Part shown: piece after piece, positions 1-7,468 of the stretch
Position numbering within the stretch: the first letter of the stretch is position 1
How the letters are laid out: every line of letters starts with the position of its first letter
Assembly: GCF_009769385.1 (NCBI RefSeq)
Contig: NZ_VKAB01000027.1
Location: 107,346 to 171,345 of the forward strand
Length of the DNA: 64,000 nucleotides
Origin: Saccharothrix deserti
Lineage (GTDB): Bacteria > Actinomycetota > Actinomycetes > Mycobacteriales > Pseudonocardiaceae
Direction: 5' to 3'
The notes under the pieces: generated by a model
The model's database searches: none
Told to the model about the DNA's origin: nothing
The model's input: the letters and a program-made list of their open reading frames with translations, nothing else
Program-made: the position numbers and the translations under genes

Positions 1-732
1 CCACGCGGAGTGCGCCTCGACCGTGACGACGTGGGTGGCGGCGATGTCGAGCAGTTCCCGGTCGTGGCTGACCAGCAGCACTGCCTTGCCGGTCTCGCCC
101 AGCCGTTCCTCCAGCCACCGCTTGCCCGGCACGTCCAGGTAGTTGTCCGGCTCGTCGAGCAGCAGCACCTGTTCCGGCCCGCGCAGCAGCGCTTCGAGGA
201 CCAGGCGTTTCTGCTCGCCGCCGGAGAGGGTGCGGACCTCGCGGAACCGGGCCCGGTCGAACGGGACGCCCAGCGCGGCCACCGTGACCGTGTCCCACAG
301 CACCTCGGCGTCGTAGCCGCCGACCTCGCCCCACGCGGTGATCGCGTCGGCGTAGCGCATCTGGGTCGGCTCGTCGTCGGTCTCCATGAGCTGGAGTTCG
401 ACGGCGTCCAGTTCCGCGGCGGCGGCCCGCAGCGGCGCGGGTGACGCGGCCAGCAGCAGGTCGCGGACGGTGCTCTCGTCCCGGACGGAGCCGACGAACT
501 GCGGCATCACGCCCAGGCCGCCCTGCACGCGGACGCTGCCCGCGGTGGGCACCAACTCGTTCGACAGGATGCGCAACAACGTGGTCTTGCCGACGCCGTT
601 GGCGCCGACCAACGCCACCACGCTGTTCGTGCCGACCTTGAACGACACGTCGCGGAACAGCTCACGGCCGTCCGGCAGTCGGAAGGCGAGGCCGTTGGCG
701 TCCAGGTATCCCACCCGCGCATGGTGGGGCAT
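1..732 (-). CDS. ABC-F family ATPase, N-terminal part (gene runs off the left edge)
   Basis: Soluble ATPase of the ABC-F class, which act on ribosomes (translation factors or antibiotic-resistance proteins) rather than as transporters. The frame is open from an ATG at 732 to the window edge, giving 244 residues. It begins MPHHARVGYLDANGLAF. Walker A (GANGVGKTT) is near residue 43, and an ABC signature (LSGGEQKRL) is followed by a Walker B reading LLLDEPDNYLD, a wording typical of ABC-F. There are no membrane segments. Only the first of the usual two ABC domains is inside the window, so the subfamily cannot be decided. The gene is antisense to several spurious plus-strand frames. Confidence 0.88.
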   Translation of the reverse strand, partial: MPHHARVGYLDANGLAFRLPDGRELFRDVSFKVGTNSVVALVGANGVGKTTLLRILSNELVPTAGSVRVQGGLGVMPQFVGSVRDESTVRDLLLAASPAPLRAAAAELDAVELQLMETDDEPTQMRYADAITAWGEVGGYDAEVLWDTVTVAALGVPFDRARFREVRTLSGGEQKRLVLEALLRGPEQVLLLDEPDNYLDVPGKRWLEERLGETGKAVLLVSHDRELLDIAATHVVTVEAHSAW

Positions 733-851
733 GGCCACGCCTCATGGCCAACTGATTTGGCGGTATCGGCGAAGTGTGACGCGGGTCCCTGGTCACCGGT
801 CGCCTGCGGATGAGCGCGCCGCGACCCGGTGCCCGGAGGACCGGGCACCGC

Positions 852-1094
852 TCAACGCCACGTGTAGCCGCGCATCAAGACGAGGATCGCGCCGAACCCC
901 AACGAGGCCAGCGCGGGACCGAACGCTCCAAGGAACAGCAACAGCACGCCCAGGCCGGTGAACGTGGCCACGAGGGCGTAGCTGAGCACCGGGTGCCGGG
1001 GTTTCCCGGCGACGAGTGCCGAGGCCAGGCCCGGCTCCTCGTCCGCGAGTCTGCTCTCGATCTCACTCAGGGTGCGGCGTTCCGCTTCGCTCAT
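852..1094 (-). CDS. DUF3040 small membrane protein
   Basis: 80-residue protein with the usual DUF3040 layout. A short polar N-terminus (MSEAERRTLSEIESRLADEE) is followed by a basic linker and two hydrophobic helices, ending in a basic tail. The ATG at 1094 is preferred over a longer reading because the family starts with this LSxxExxxL segment. Function is unknown; the proteins are common in actinobacterial membranes. Confidence 0.85.
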   Translation of the reverse strand: MSEAERRTLSEIESRLADEEPGLASALVAGKPRHPVLSYALVATFTGLGVLLLFLGAFGPALASLGFGAILVLMRGYTWR

Positions 1095-1174
1095 CACGGC
1101 CGTGGGATACCCGGCGCCAAAACCGCAAAACCACCGCTGAACGGGGGTTTCGTCCGGCAAACGCGGCGAATGGC

Positions 1175-2185
1175 TCAACGGGACAGCGCGACGAGCCGGG
1201 ACACCGCCCGCAGGTACTTCTTGCGGTAGCCGCCGCGCAGCATCTCGGCCGTGAACAGCTCGGACAGCGGATCACCGGACACCGCCACCGGGATGTCCCG
1301 GTCGTAGAGGCGGTCGCCGAACGCCACCAGCCGCAACGCCACCGCCTGATCGGGCGCGGGCCGGACGTGGCGCAGGTGCACCGCGGTCACCCCGTCCACC
1401 AGCCGGCCGTAGCTCGACGGGTGGATCCTGGCCAGGGCCGCGCACAGGTCGGCGAAATCGTCCAGCGTGCTGCCCGGCGTGCTCTCGGACTTGGCCACCA
1501 GGTCCTCGTCGGCCATGGGCGGCGGCGCGTCCGGCAGGCCGCGGTGGCGGTAGTCGGGCCCGTCGACCCGGACCACGGTGAACTTCGCCGACATCGACTG
1601 GATCTCGCGCAGGAAGTCCGCGGCGGCGAACCGGCCCTCGCCGAGCTTGTCCGGCAGCGTGTTCGACGTCGCCGCGACCGACACGCCCGCACCGGTCAGC
1701 TCCTTGATCAGGCGGGTGACCAGCATCGTGTCGCCCGGGTCGTCCAGCTCGAACTCGTCGATCGCGAGCAGCTTGTGCGACGACAGCCGGCGCACCGTCT
1801 CGGCGAAGCCGAGCGCGCCGACCAGGTTCGTCAGCTCCACGAACGTGCCGTACGCCTTCGGGCCGGGCACGGCGTGCCAGATCGAGGCCAGCAGGTGGGT
1901 CTTGCCCACGCCGAACCCGCCGTCCAGGTACAGGCCGGGCTTGGCGTCGTCGTCGTTGGACCGCTTGAACAGCTGACCGAGCCAGCCCCGGCTGCCGCCC
2001 TCGGACACGCGTTCGGCGAACTCCCGGCACGCCCGCACGGCCGCCGACTGGCTCGGCTCCTCGGGGTTCGGCAGGTAGGTGTCGAAGCGCACGCCGTCGA
2101 ACCGGGGCGGCGGCACCATGGCGTCCACCAGTTCGTCCGCGGCTACGTGCGGGATCCGGTCGGACAGGCGCGGAGGGGCGGACAT
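1175..2185 (-). CDS. zapE: AFG1/ZapE-type ATPase
   Basis: 336-residue P-loop ATPase of the AFG1/ZapE family, linked in other bacteria to cell division and protein quality control. Walker A reads GGFGVGKTHLL and Walker B LLAIDEFELDDPGDT; a sensor segment AATSNTLPDKLGEGRF follows, all in family order. The start is the ATG at 2185, 33 bases from the divergent reductase gene at 2219, so the two probably share a promoter region. Length fits the family. The substrate is unknown here. Confidence 0.88.
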   Translation of the reverse strand: MSAPPRLSDRIPHVAADELVDAMVPPPRFDGVRFDTYLPNPEEPSQSAAVRACREFAERVSEGGSRGWLGQLFKRSNDDDAKPGLYLDGGFGVGKTHLLASIWHAVPGPKAYGTFVELTNLVGALGFAETVRRLSSHKLLAIDEFELDDPGDTMLVTRLIKELTGAGVSVAATSNTLPDKLGEGRFAAADFLREIQSMSAKFTVVRVDGPDYRHRGLPDAPPPMADEDLVAKSESTPGSTLDDFADLCAALARIHPSSYGRLVDGVTAVHLRHVRPAPDQAVALRLVAFGDRLYDRDIPVAVSGDPLSELFTAEMLRGGYRKKYLRAVSRLVALSR

Positions 2186-2218
2186 GCTCGGATGGTAACG
2201 GCGTGTTGGGATGTGGTC

Positions 2219-2992
2219 GTGCGGATGTTGTGGCCACCACGCGGTGACGAGATCACCGACACAGAGCTGGAACGCCTCTACGACTACCCCGACGGACTGG
2301 ACCGGCCGTGGGTGCAGGTGAACTTCGTGTCCAGCTTGGACGGTGCGGTGTCGGTGGCCGGCAAGTCCGGCGGCCTGGGCAACGAGGCCGACCGCAAGGT
2401 GTTCATGCTCGGCCGCGACCTGTGCGACGTGGTGCTGGTCGGCGCGGGCACGGCCCTGATCGAGGGCTACCACGGGGTCAAGGCGGGCGAGGTCCGCGCG
2501 TCGCGGCGGGCCCGGCTGGGGCTCGCGCCGGTGCCGCCGATCGCCGTGGTCACCGCGCGGTGCTCGATCCTGCCGACGTCCACGCTGCTGACCAGCACGT
2601 CCGTGCCGCCGATCATCCTCACCACGCACGTCGCGCCGGTCGAACGGCGCGACGCGCTCGCGGCGGCGGGCGCGGACGTGGTCGTCGCCGGTGACGAGAC
2701 CGTGGACATGGGCTTGGCGTTGGCGGCGCTCGACGAGCGCGGGCTGCGCCGGGTCGACTGCGAGGGCGGGCCGACGGTGTTCGGCGCGCTGATCGAGGCG
2801 GACCTGGTGGACGTGCTGTGCGTGACGTTCGCCCCGCTGCTCGCCGGTGGTGACGCCGGGCGGATCTCGGCCGGGCCGCTGCCGCCGACACCGCGGTCGA
2901 TGGAACTGGAGTCCGTGCTGCACCACGAAAGCGCGCTGCTGCTGCGTTATCGCAAGGCCGGGTTGCCGCAGGTCCGACCTGAAACCCGGTGA
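2219..2992 (+). CDS. Pyrimidine reductase family protein (RibD C-terminal-like)
   Basis: 257-residue NADPH-dependent reductase of the RibD C-terminal/dihydrofolate reductase-like fold. Supporting motifs are VQVNFVSSLDGAVSVAGKSG near the N-terminus, LGRDLCDVVLVGAGT, and DCEGGPTVFGALIEADLVD in the C-terminal half (the conserved EGG.t.....l...lvDE-type region). No deaminase domain precedes it, so it is a stand-alone reductase; the true substrate is not certain. A GTG at 2219 (VRMLWPP) matches family starts; an ATG at 2192 and one at 2225 are alternatives. The much longer upstream open frame is the antisense shadow of the ZapE gene. Confidence 0.85.
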   Translation: MRMLWPPRGDEITDTELERLYDYPDGLDRPWVQVNFVSSLDGAVSVAGKSGGLGNEADRKVFMLGRDLCDVVLVGAGTALIEGYHGVKAGEVRASRRARLGLAPVPPIAVVTARCSILPTSTLLTSTSVPPIILTTHVAPVERRDALAAAGADVVVAGDETVDMGLALAALDERGLRRVDCEGGPTVFGALIEADLVDVLCVTFAPLLAGGDAGRISAGPLPPTPRSMELESVLHHESALLLRYRKAGLPQVRPETR

Positions 2993-3084
2993 CGCCTGAT
3001 CCGGTGACGCGCGCCACATCCACGTCCTGACCCGGATACGGTCCGCATCCGAACGTGCACGCGACGATTCGGAAAGGACTTCCC

Positions 3085-3531
3085 ATGGCGCAGACCACCG
3101 CCGTCAAGCCCGAGAACGTCCCCGCCCGCCTGGCCGACGACACCGCGCAGGGCAGGACCACGATCGCCTCGTCGGTCGTGCAGAAGGTCGCGGGCATCGC
3201 GGCGCGGGAGATCTCCGGCGTGCACGCCCTGGGCGGCGGCGTGTCGCGGGCGTTCGGCGCCCTGCGCGAGCGGATCCCCGGCGCGGGCACCGCGAACACC
3301 GCGGGCGTCGCCGTCGAGGTCGGCGAGAAGCAGGCCGCGATCGACCTGGACATCGTGGTCGAGTACGGCGCGGGCATCGTCGACCTGGCGCGCGCCGTGC
3401 GGCGCAACGTGATCACCGCCGTGGAGCGGATCACCGGGCTGGAGGTCATCGAGGTCAACATCGCGGTCAACGACATCCACCTGCCCGAGGATGACGAGGA
3501 GACCGAGTCGGCGCAGGCCCGGGTCGAGTGA
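3085..3531 (+). CDS. Asp23/Gls24 family envelope stress protein
   Basis: 148-residue Asp23/Gls24 protein, first gene of a five-gene unit ending at 4874. The family assembles at the membrane in Gram-positives and is tied to alkaline and envelope stress. The core is visible: VVQKVAGIAAREISGVHALGG, then VVEYGAGIVDLARAVRRNV and ITGLEVIEVNIAVNDIHLP. The ATG at 3085 follows a GGAAAGGA ribosome site. The next gene starts on the stop codon (TGATG), which suggests coupled translation. Confidence 0.9.
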   Translation: MAQTTAVKPENVPARLADDTAQGRTTIASSVVQKVAGIAAREISGVHALGGGVSRAFGALRERIPGAGTANTAGVAVEVGEKQAAIDLDIVVEYGAGIVDLARAVRRNVITAVERITGLEVIEVNIAVNDIHLPEDDEETESAQARVE

Positions 3532-3797
3532 TGCACGTCTCCGAGGACGTCGAGGCCGCCCTGCTCGCGCACCCGGCCGTGGCCCGGCTCGACGGCGTGT
3601 TCGCCTCCTACCTGCCGGGACGGCACGTGGTCGGGGTGCGGGTCGAGGAACGGGTGGAGGTCGCGGTGGTGCTGCGGCTGGGCCGCCCGATCACCGAGGT
3701 GGTGGCGGAACTGCGGGCGAAGGTGGCCCAGGTCGCCGGACCGGTGCCGGTGGACGTCGTGGTGTCCGACCTCGTCGACCCCGAGGAGGAGAGCTGA
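3531..3797 (+). CDS. Small protein of the Gls24 operon, function unknown
   Basis: 88-residue acidic soluble protein starting MHVSEDVEAALLAHPAVARLDG. Its ATG overlaps the stop of the first Gls24 gene by one base, and its own stop overlaps the next ATG by one base. The sequence looks like a shortened Asp23-type beta/alpha repeat (VAVVLRLGRPITEVVAELRAKVAQ... VDVVVSDL). Homologous operons usually carry a small protein here. No catalytic motif is visible. Confidence 0.75.
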   Translation: MHVSEDVEAALLAHPAVARLDGVFASYLPGRHVVGVRVEERVEVAVVLRLGRPITEVVAELRAKVAQVAGPVPVDVVVSDLVDPEEES

Positions 3798-3972
3798 TGA
3801 GCGCGACGCAGACCGGACTGCTCGCCGGCCTGGTCCTGGGCCTGGCCGCGACCAGCGGTTTCACCGCCTTCCTGGTGACCCTGGCGGTGGGGTGATCGGG
3901 CTGGTCGCCGGCCGGGTGCTGGACGGCGAGATCGACCTCGCCGATCTGCTCGGCCGGGGCCGCGACAAGTGA
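3797..3972 (+). pseudogene. DUF2273-like small membrane protein, frameshifted at a G run
   Basis: The frame starting at 3797 gives MSATQTGLLAGLVLGLAATS and stops at 3895 after 32 residues. The frame beginning at 3892 then continues as VIGLVAGRVLDGEIDLADLL and ends at 3972, just before the next gene. Joined, they make one small two-helix protein of the kind expected at this place in Gls24/DUF6286 operons. Adding one G to the four-G run at 3889-3892 restores a single frame of about 58 residues. Either the base was lost in sequencing, or the gene is broken, or the two parts are made separately. Confidence 0.7.
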
Positions 3973-4262
3973 GGGGCACCCTGGAGATCCACCCGTCCGT
4001 CGTGCGGAAGGTGGTCGCGCACGCGGTCCGCCTGGTGCCGGGGACCCGGCCGGGCGCGTCGGTGAAGGTCGACGGGTCGGGCGGTGACGTGGCGGTCGCG
4101 GTGAAGGTGGCGCTGCGCTACCCGGCGCCGGTCCGCACGGCCGCCGCGGACGTGCGGCGCAGCGTCACCGAGGAGGTCGAGCGGATCACCGGGTACCGGG
4201 TCCGGTCGGTCGCCGTGACGGTGTCCGCGCTGCGCGCCGAGACCCGGCCGCGAGTGGAGTAG
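3969..4262 (+). CDS. Second, short Asp23/Gls24 family protein
   Basis: 97-residue Gls24-like protein: LEIHPSVVRKVVAHAVRLVPG, then VAVAVKVALRYPAPV, VRRSVTEEVERITGY and VRSVAVTVSALR. The GTG at 3969 overlaps the end of the DUF2273-like gene by four bases (GTGA). It is probably the partner of the Gls24 protein at 3085 and of the DUF6286 membrane protein that follows after three bases. Confidence 0.85.
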   Translation: MRGTLEIHPSVVRKVVAHAVRLVPGTRPGASVKVDGSGGDVAVAVKVALRYPAPVRTAAADVRRSVTEEVERITGYRVRSVAVTVSALRAETRPRVE

Positions 4263-4265
4263 GCG

Positions 4266-4874
4266 ATGCGGGTTCTGCTGCGGGTGCTGTCGCCGTTCCT
4301 CGGGCTGGCGGTGGCCGGTGCCGGGGCGCTGGTGGTCGGCGCGGTCGGGTGGCACTGGTCCGGCCGGCGGTGGCCGGTGCCGGAGTGGTCCTGGGTGGAC
4401 CGCCCGGTGCTCGACCCGGTCGCGCTCGACTGGGCGCGCCGGCACCTGCTGCCCGTCCGGATCGGGCTGATCGTGCCGGGTCTGCTGGTCGTGTTCCTCG
4501 GGCTGCGGTGGGCGTGGCGCGCGGTGCGCCCGGAACGGCATCCCGACCTGCTCCTGGAGCACGACGTGGTGCTCACCGCCAAGGCGTTGGCGGCGGCGGT
4601 GAAGGCGGACGCCGAGCAGGTCTCCGGGGTGGGCGGGGCGAAGGTGTCCGTGGTCGGCACGCCCGCGTTGCGGCTGCGGTTGACGTTGCGGCAGGGCGCG
4701 GACGTCCGGCGGGTGTGGCGTGAACTGGACGAGCGGGTGCTGTCGCGGGCGCGGACCGCGCTGGGTGTCGACGTGCTGCCCGCGGTGGTGCGGCTCGATC
4801 TTGCGAAGAGGGAGCGTCAACGCGTGCGCCGGGCCGGTTCACCCGGCAGGATGGCCGGGTGGCGCTCCCGTTGA
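4266..4874 (+). CDS. DUF6286 membrane anchor protein of the Gls24 operon
   Basis: 202-residue protein with one hydrophobic segment at the N-terminus (about residues 8-30), a second near 65-85, and a cytoplasmic C-terminal domain. This layout matches DUF6286/AmaP-type anchors that tether Gls24 proteins to the membrane. It is the last gene of the operon. Its 3' end overlaps the start of the ligase gene by 16 bases. Confidence 0.8.
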   Translation: MRVLLRVLSPFLGLAVAGAGALVVGAVGWHWSGRRWPVPEWSWVDRPVLDPVALDWARRHLLPVRIGLIVPGLLVVFLGLRWAWRAVRPERHPDLLLEHDVVLTAKALAAAVKADAEQVSGVGGAKVSVVGTPALRLRLTLRQGADVRRVWRELDERVLSRARTALGVDVLPAVVRLDLAKRERQRVRRAGSPGRMAGWRSR

Positions 4875-5932
4875 CCCCTCCCGTGCAGCCGATGCTGGCC
4901 AACTCGGTCGACCGCATCCCGACCGGCGTCGACCTGGTGTTCGAGCCGAAGTGGGACGGCTACCGCTGCCTGGTGTTCCGCGACGGCGACGAGGTGTTCC
5001 TGCAGTCACGCAGCGGCAAGCCGCTCAACCGGTACTTCCCGGAGGCGGAGGCCGCGCTGCTGCGCACCCTGCCGCCGCGGATCGTGGTCGACGGCGAGCT
5101 GGTCGTGGCGAAGGACGACAAGCTGGACTTCGACGCCCTGTCCGAGCGCATCCACCCGGCCGAGAGCCGCGTGAGGCTGCTGGCCGAGCAGACACCGGCG
5201 AGCTTCGTGGCGTTCGACGTGCTGGCGGTGGGCGACGACGTGCTGCTGGACGAGCCGTGCACGAGCCGGCGGTCGACGTTGGAAGGCCTGGTCACGCCCG
5301 GCGACGGCCTGTACCTCACGCCCGCGACCACCGACGCCGACCTGGCGCTGCAGTGGTTCGAGCTGTTCGAGGGCGCGGGCCTGGACGGCGTCATCGGCAA
5401 GCCCGCGGCCGGCGAGTACACGCCCGGCAAGCGCAGCATGATCAAGGTGAAGCACGCCCGCACCGCCGACTGCGTGGTGGCCGGGCTGCGCTGGCACAAG
5501 GACACCGAGCCGGGCACGGCGGTCGGCTCGCTGCTGCTGGGCCTGCACGACGACGCCGGCGTCCTCCACCACGTGGGCGTGGTCGGCTCCTTCAAGGCGG
5601 ACGAACGGCGTGCGCTGGCGCAGGAGTTCAAGGACCTGATCACGTCCGGCGACCACCCGTGGCTGGTGGAGCCGGACGGCCGCCGCCTGCCCGGCGAGAT
5701 CAACCGGTGGCGCGGCAAGCAGGCCGACTGGGTGCCGTTGCGGCCCGAACGCGTGCTGGAGATCGCGTACACGCAGACCGAGGGCGTCGCCCCGGCCCGG
5801 CTGCGCCACAACGGCCAGTTCCGCCGCTGGCGGCCGGACCGCGAGCCCGAGTCGTGCCGCTACGACCAGCTCGACCAGCCCGCGCGCTACGACGTGGAAT
5901 CCGTGCTGCGAGGCGAAGTTCGCCCCGCGTGA
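4859..5932 (+). CDS. ATP-dependent DNA ligase (LigC type)
   Basis: 357-residue ATP-dependent DNA ligase. The nucleotidyl lysine is K31 in EPKWDGYR; the metal-binding VDGELVV and the IKVKHARTADC motif V follow, with an OB-fold at the C-terminus. The size and the lack of nuclease or polymerase domains fit the short LigC group, which can act in actinobacterial end joining or excision repair. A separate LigD-type polymerase lies 9 kb away (14342-15337); no Ku gene is in the window. GTG start at 4859. Confidence 0.9.
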   Translation: MALPLTPPVQPMLANSVDRIPTGVDLVFEPKWDGYRCLVFRDGDEVFLQSRSGKPLNRYFPEAEAALLRTLPPRIVVDGELVVAKDDKLDFDALSERIHPAESRVRLLAEQTPASFVAFDVLAVGDDVLLDEPCTSRRSTLEGLVTPGDGLYLTPATTDADLALQWFELFEGAGLDGVIGKPAAGEYTPGKRSMIKVKHARTADCVVAGLRWHKDTEPGTAVGSLLLGLHDDAGVLHHVGVVGSFKADERRALAQEFKDLITSGDHPWLVEPDGRRLPGEINRWRGKQADWVPLRPERVLEIAYTQTEGVAPARLRHNGQFRRWRPDREPESCRYDQLDQPARYDVESVLRGEVRPA

Positions 5933-5959
5933 CGCCGCGAGTGAGTACCGTGACGGATT

Positions 5960-6439
5960 GTGGCTGACGTTGAGGCGCTCATCCAGGAACTCGACGACCG
6001 CATGCGGCTCGACTGCCGCCGGCTGTCGCAGTGGCGGGTCGTTCACCGGACGACCGGGCTGCTCTACACCGTGGTATTGATCTTCGTGCCCGCCGTGCTG
6101 GCGGTGGGTTTCACCTCGTCCGAGACGGTGCTGGGCAAGGTGCTGCTGCTCACGGCGGCGGTGGTGGGCGGCTTGAACGTGACGTTCAAGCCCTACCTGC
6201 ACAGCCAGAGCCGGCGCGCGGCCGTGAACACCATGCGCCGGTTGAGGGACGAGTTCCGGGCCGAGGTGGTCGGGACGGGCGACGGTGACCTGCTGGCCGT
6301 CTACCGCAAGTACTCGACGACCTACGCGACGATCTTCGAGCAGCGCGGCGGGGAACTGGTCGACGGGCGGCTGAGCGTCGAGGAACCCCCGCCGAAGTCC
6401 GCGGAACTCCCGGTGAAGGCCGGCGAGGTACCGACCTAA
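5960..6439 (+). CDS. DUF4231/SLATT-like two-helix membrane protein
   Basis: 159-residue protein with an N-terminal helix (ALIQELDDRMRLDCRRLSQW), two adjacent membrane segments (about residues 34-52 and 58-76) and a helical cytoplasmic tail. This resembles DUF4231 or SLATT-type proteins by layout; the assignment is by eye. The last 20 residues are proline- and charge-rich. GTG start at 5960. It converges with the EamA gene, with only seven bases between them. Confidence 0.65.
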   Translation: MADVEALIQELDDRMRLDCRRLSQWRVVHRTTGLLYTVVLIFVPAVLAVGFTSSETVLGKVLLLTAAVVGGLNVTFKPYLHSQSRRAAVNTMRRLRDEFRAEVVGTGDGDLLAVYRKYSTTYATIFEQRGGELVDGRLSVEEPPPKSAELPVKAGEVPT

Positions 6440-6445
6440 GGCCGC

Positions 6446-7351
6446 TCACACCTCGGGTCTCGCCGTCCGGGTCGCCCCGATCGACGCCAGGACCACGCAG
6501 AAGACCGCGGCCCACTGCGCCGGGTGCAGCGACTCGTGCAGCACGATCAACCCGGCCAGCGCCGCGACCCCCGGCTCCAGGCTCATCAGGATGCCGAACA
6601 CGCGCGGCGGGATGCGGCGCAGCGCCTCCAGTTCCAGCGAGTACGGGATCACCGACGACAGCAGCGCCACCGCCGCGCCCGCGATCAGCACCACCGGGTC
6701 GAGCAGCATCGAGCCCGCCTCGGCCACGCCGAACGGCAGCGCCACCGCCGCGCCGAACACCATCGCCAACGCCAGCCCCTTGCCGTCCGACGTGCGGCTG
6801 CCCAGCGCCGCCGTCAGCAGGATGTACCCGGCCCAGCACACGGCCGCGGCCAGCGCGAACAGCACGCCCGGCAGCGCCAGCCCACCGTCGGCCCTGGTCA
6901 GCAGCAGCACACCGGCCGCCGCGAGCAGCGCCCACAGCCCGTCCAGCCAGCGCCGCGACCCGAACACGGCCACCGCCAGCGGCCCCAGGAACTCGATGGT
7001 GACCGCCGCGCCCAGCGGGATGTGCTTGATCGACTGGTAGAAGGTCAGGTTCATGACGCCGAGCACCAGCCCGTACCCCGCGATGACCAGGTACGTGCGC
7101 CGGTCCAGCCGCAGCGACGGCCGCCACACCACGAGCAGCACGACGGCGGCCAGCACGAGCCGCAACGTCACCGTGCCCGCGGCACCCGCCAGGGTGAACA
7201 ACTGCTTCGCCACCACCGCGCCGACCTGGACGCTGATCACGCCCAGCAGCACCAGCGCGGGCGGCGGGATCGCGCCGAACGCCTTGGCGGCCGGCGCGAA
7301 CGGCCCCGAGCGGTGGTACCGGCGTTCGGGAATGCCTTCGACGTGCACCAT
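6446..7351 (-). CDS. EamA/RhtA-family exporter
   Basis: 301-residue inner-membrane transporter with ten predicted helices, in two EamA repeats. Segments such as GYGLVLGVMNLTFYQSIKHI, GAAVTIEFLGPLAVAV and RIPPRVFGILMSLEPGVAAL match the RhtA-like branch (threonine/homoserine export in Escherichia coli). The substrate cannot be told from sequence. The ATG at 7351 is chosen; a GTG six bases upstream is possible. Confidence 0.88.
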   Translation of the reverse strand: MVHVEGIPERRYHRSGPFAPAAKAFGAIPPPALVLLGVISVQVGAVVAKQLFTLAGAAGTVTLRLVLAAVVLLVVWRPSLRLDRRTYLVIAGYGLVLGVMNLTFYQSIKHIPLGAAVTIEFLGPLAVAVFGSRRWLDGLWALLAAAGVLLLTRADGGLALPGVLFALAAAVCWAGYILLTAALGSRTSDGKGLALAMVFGAAVALPFGVAEAGSMLLDPVVLIAGAAVALLSSVIPYSLELEALRRIPPRVFGILMSLEPGVAALAGLIVLHESLHPAQWAAVFCVVLASIGATRTARPEV

Positions 7352-7468
7352 GACCACCCGGCCATCCTCCCCCAGCCCGCTCACCGAAGTCTCACCTGGA
7401 CTGTGTGAGGCTCTACACCAGCCCCTTCGGGCAGACCGAACGGTGTGTGGAGAGAGCGAGGGACCGCT

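Noticed and set aside
1016..2218. Long N-terminal extension of the RibD-like reductase
   Set aside because: It lies antisense to the ZapE gene and has no coding sense; the reductase family starts near 2219.
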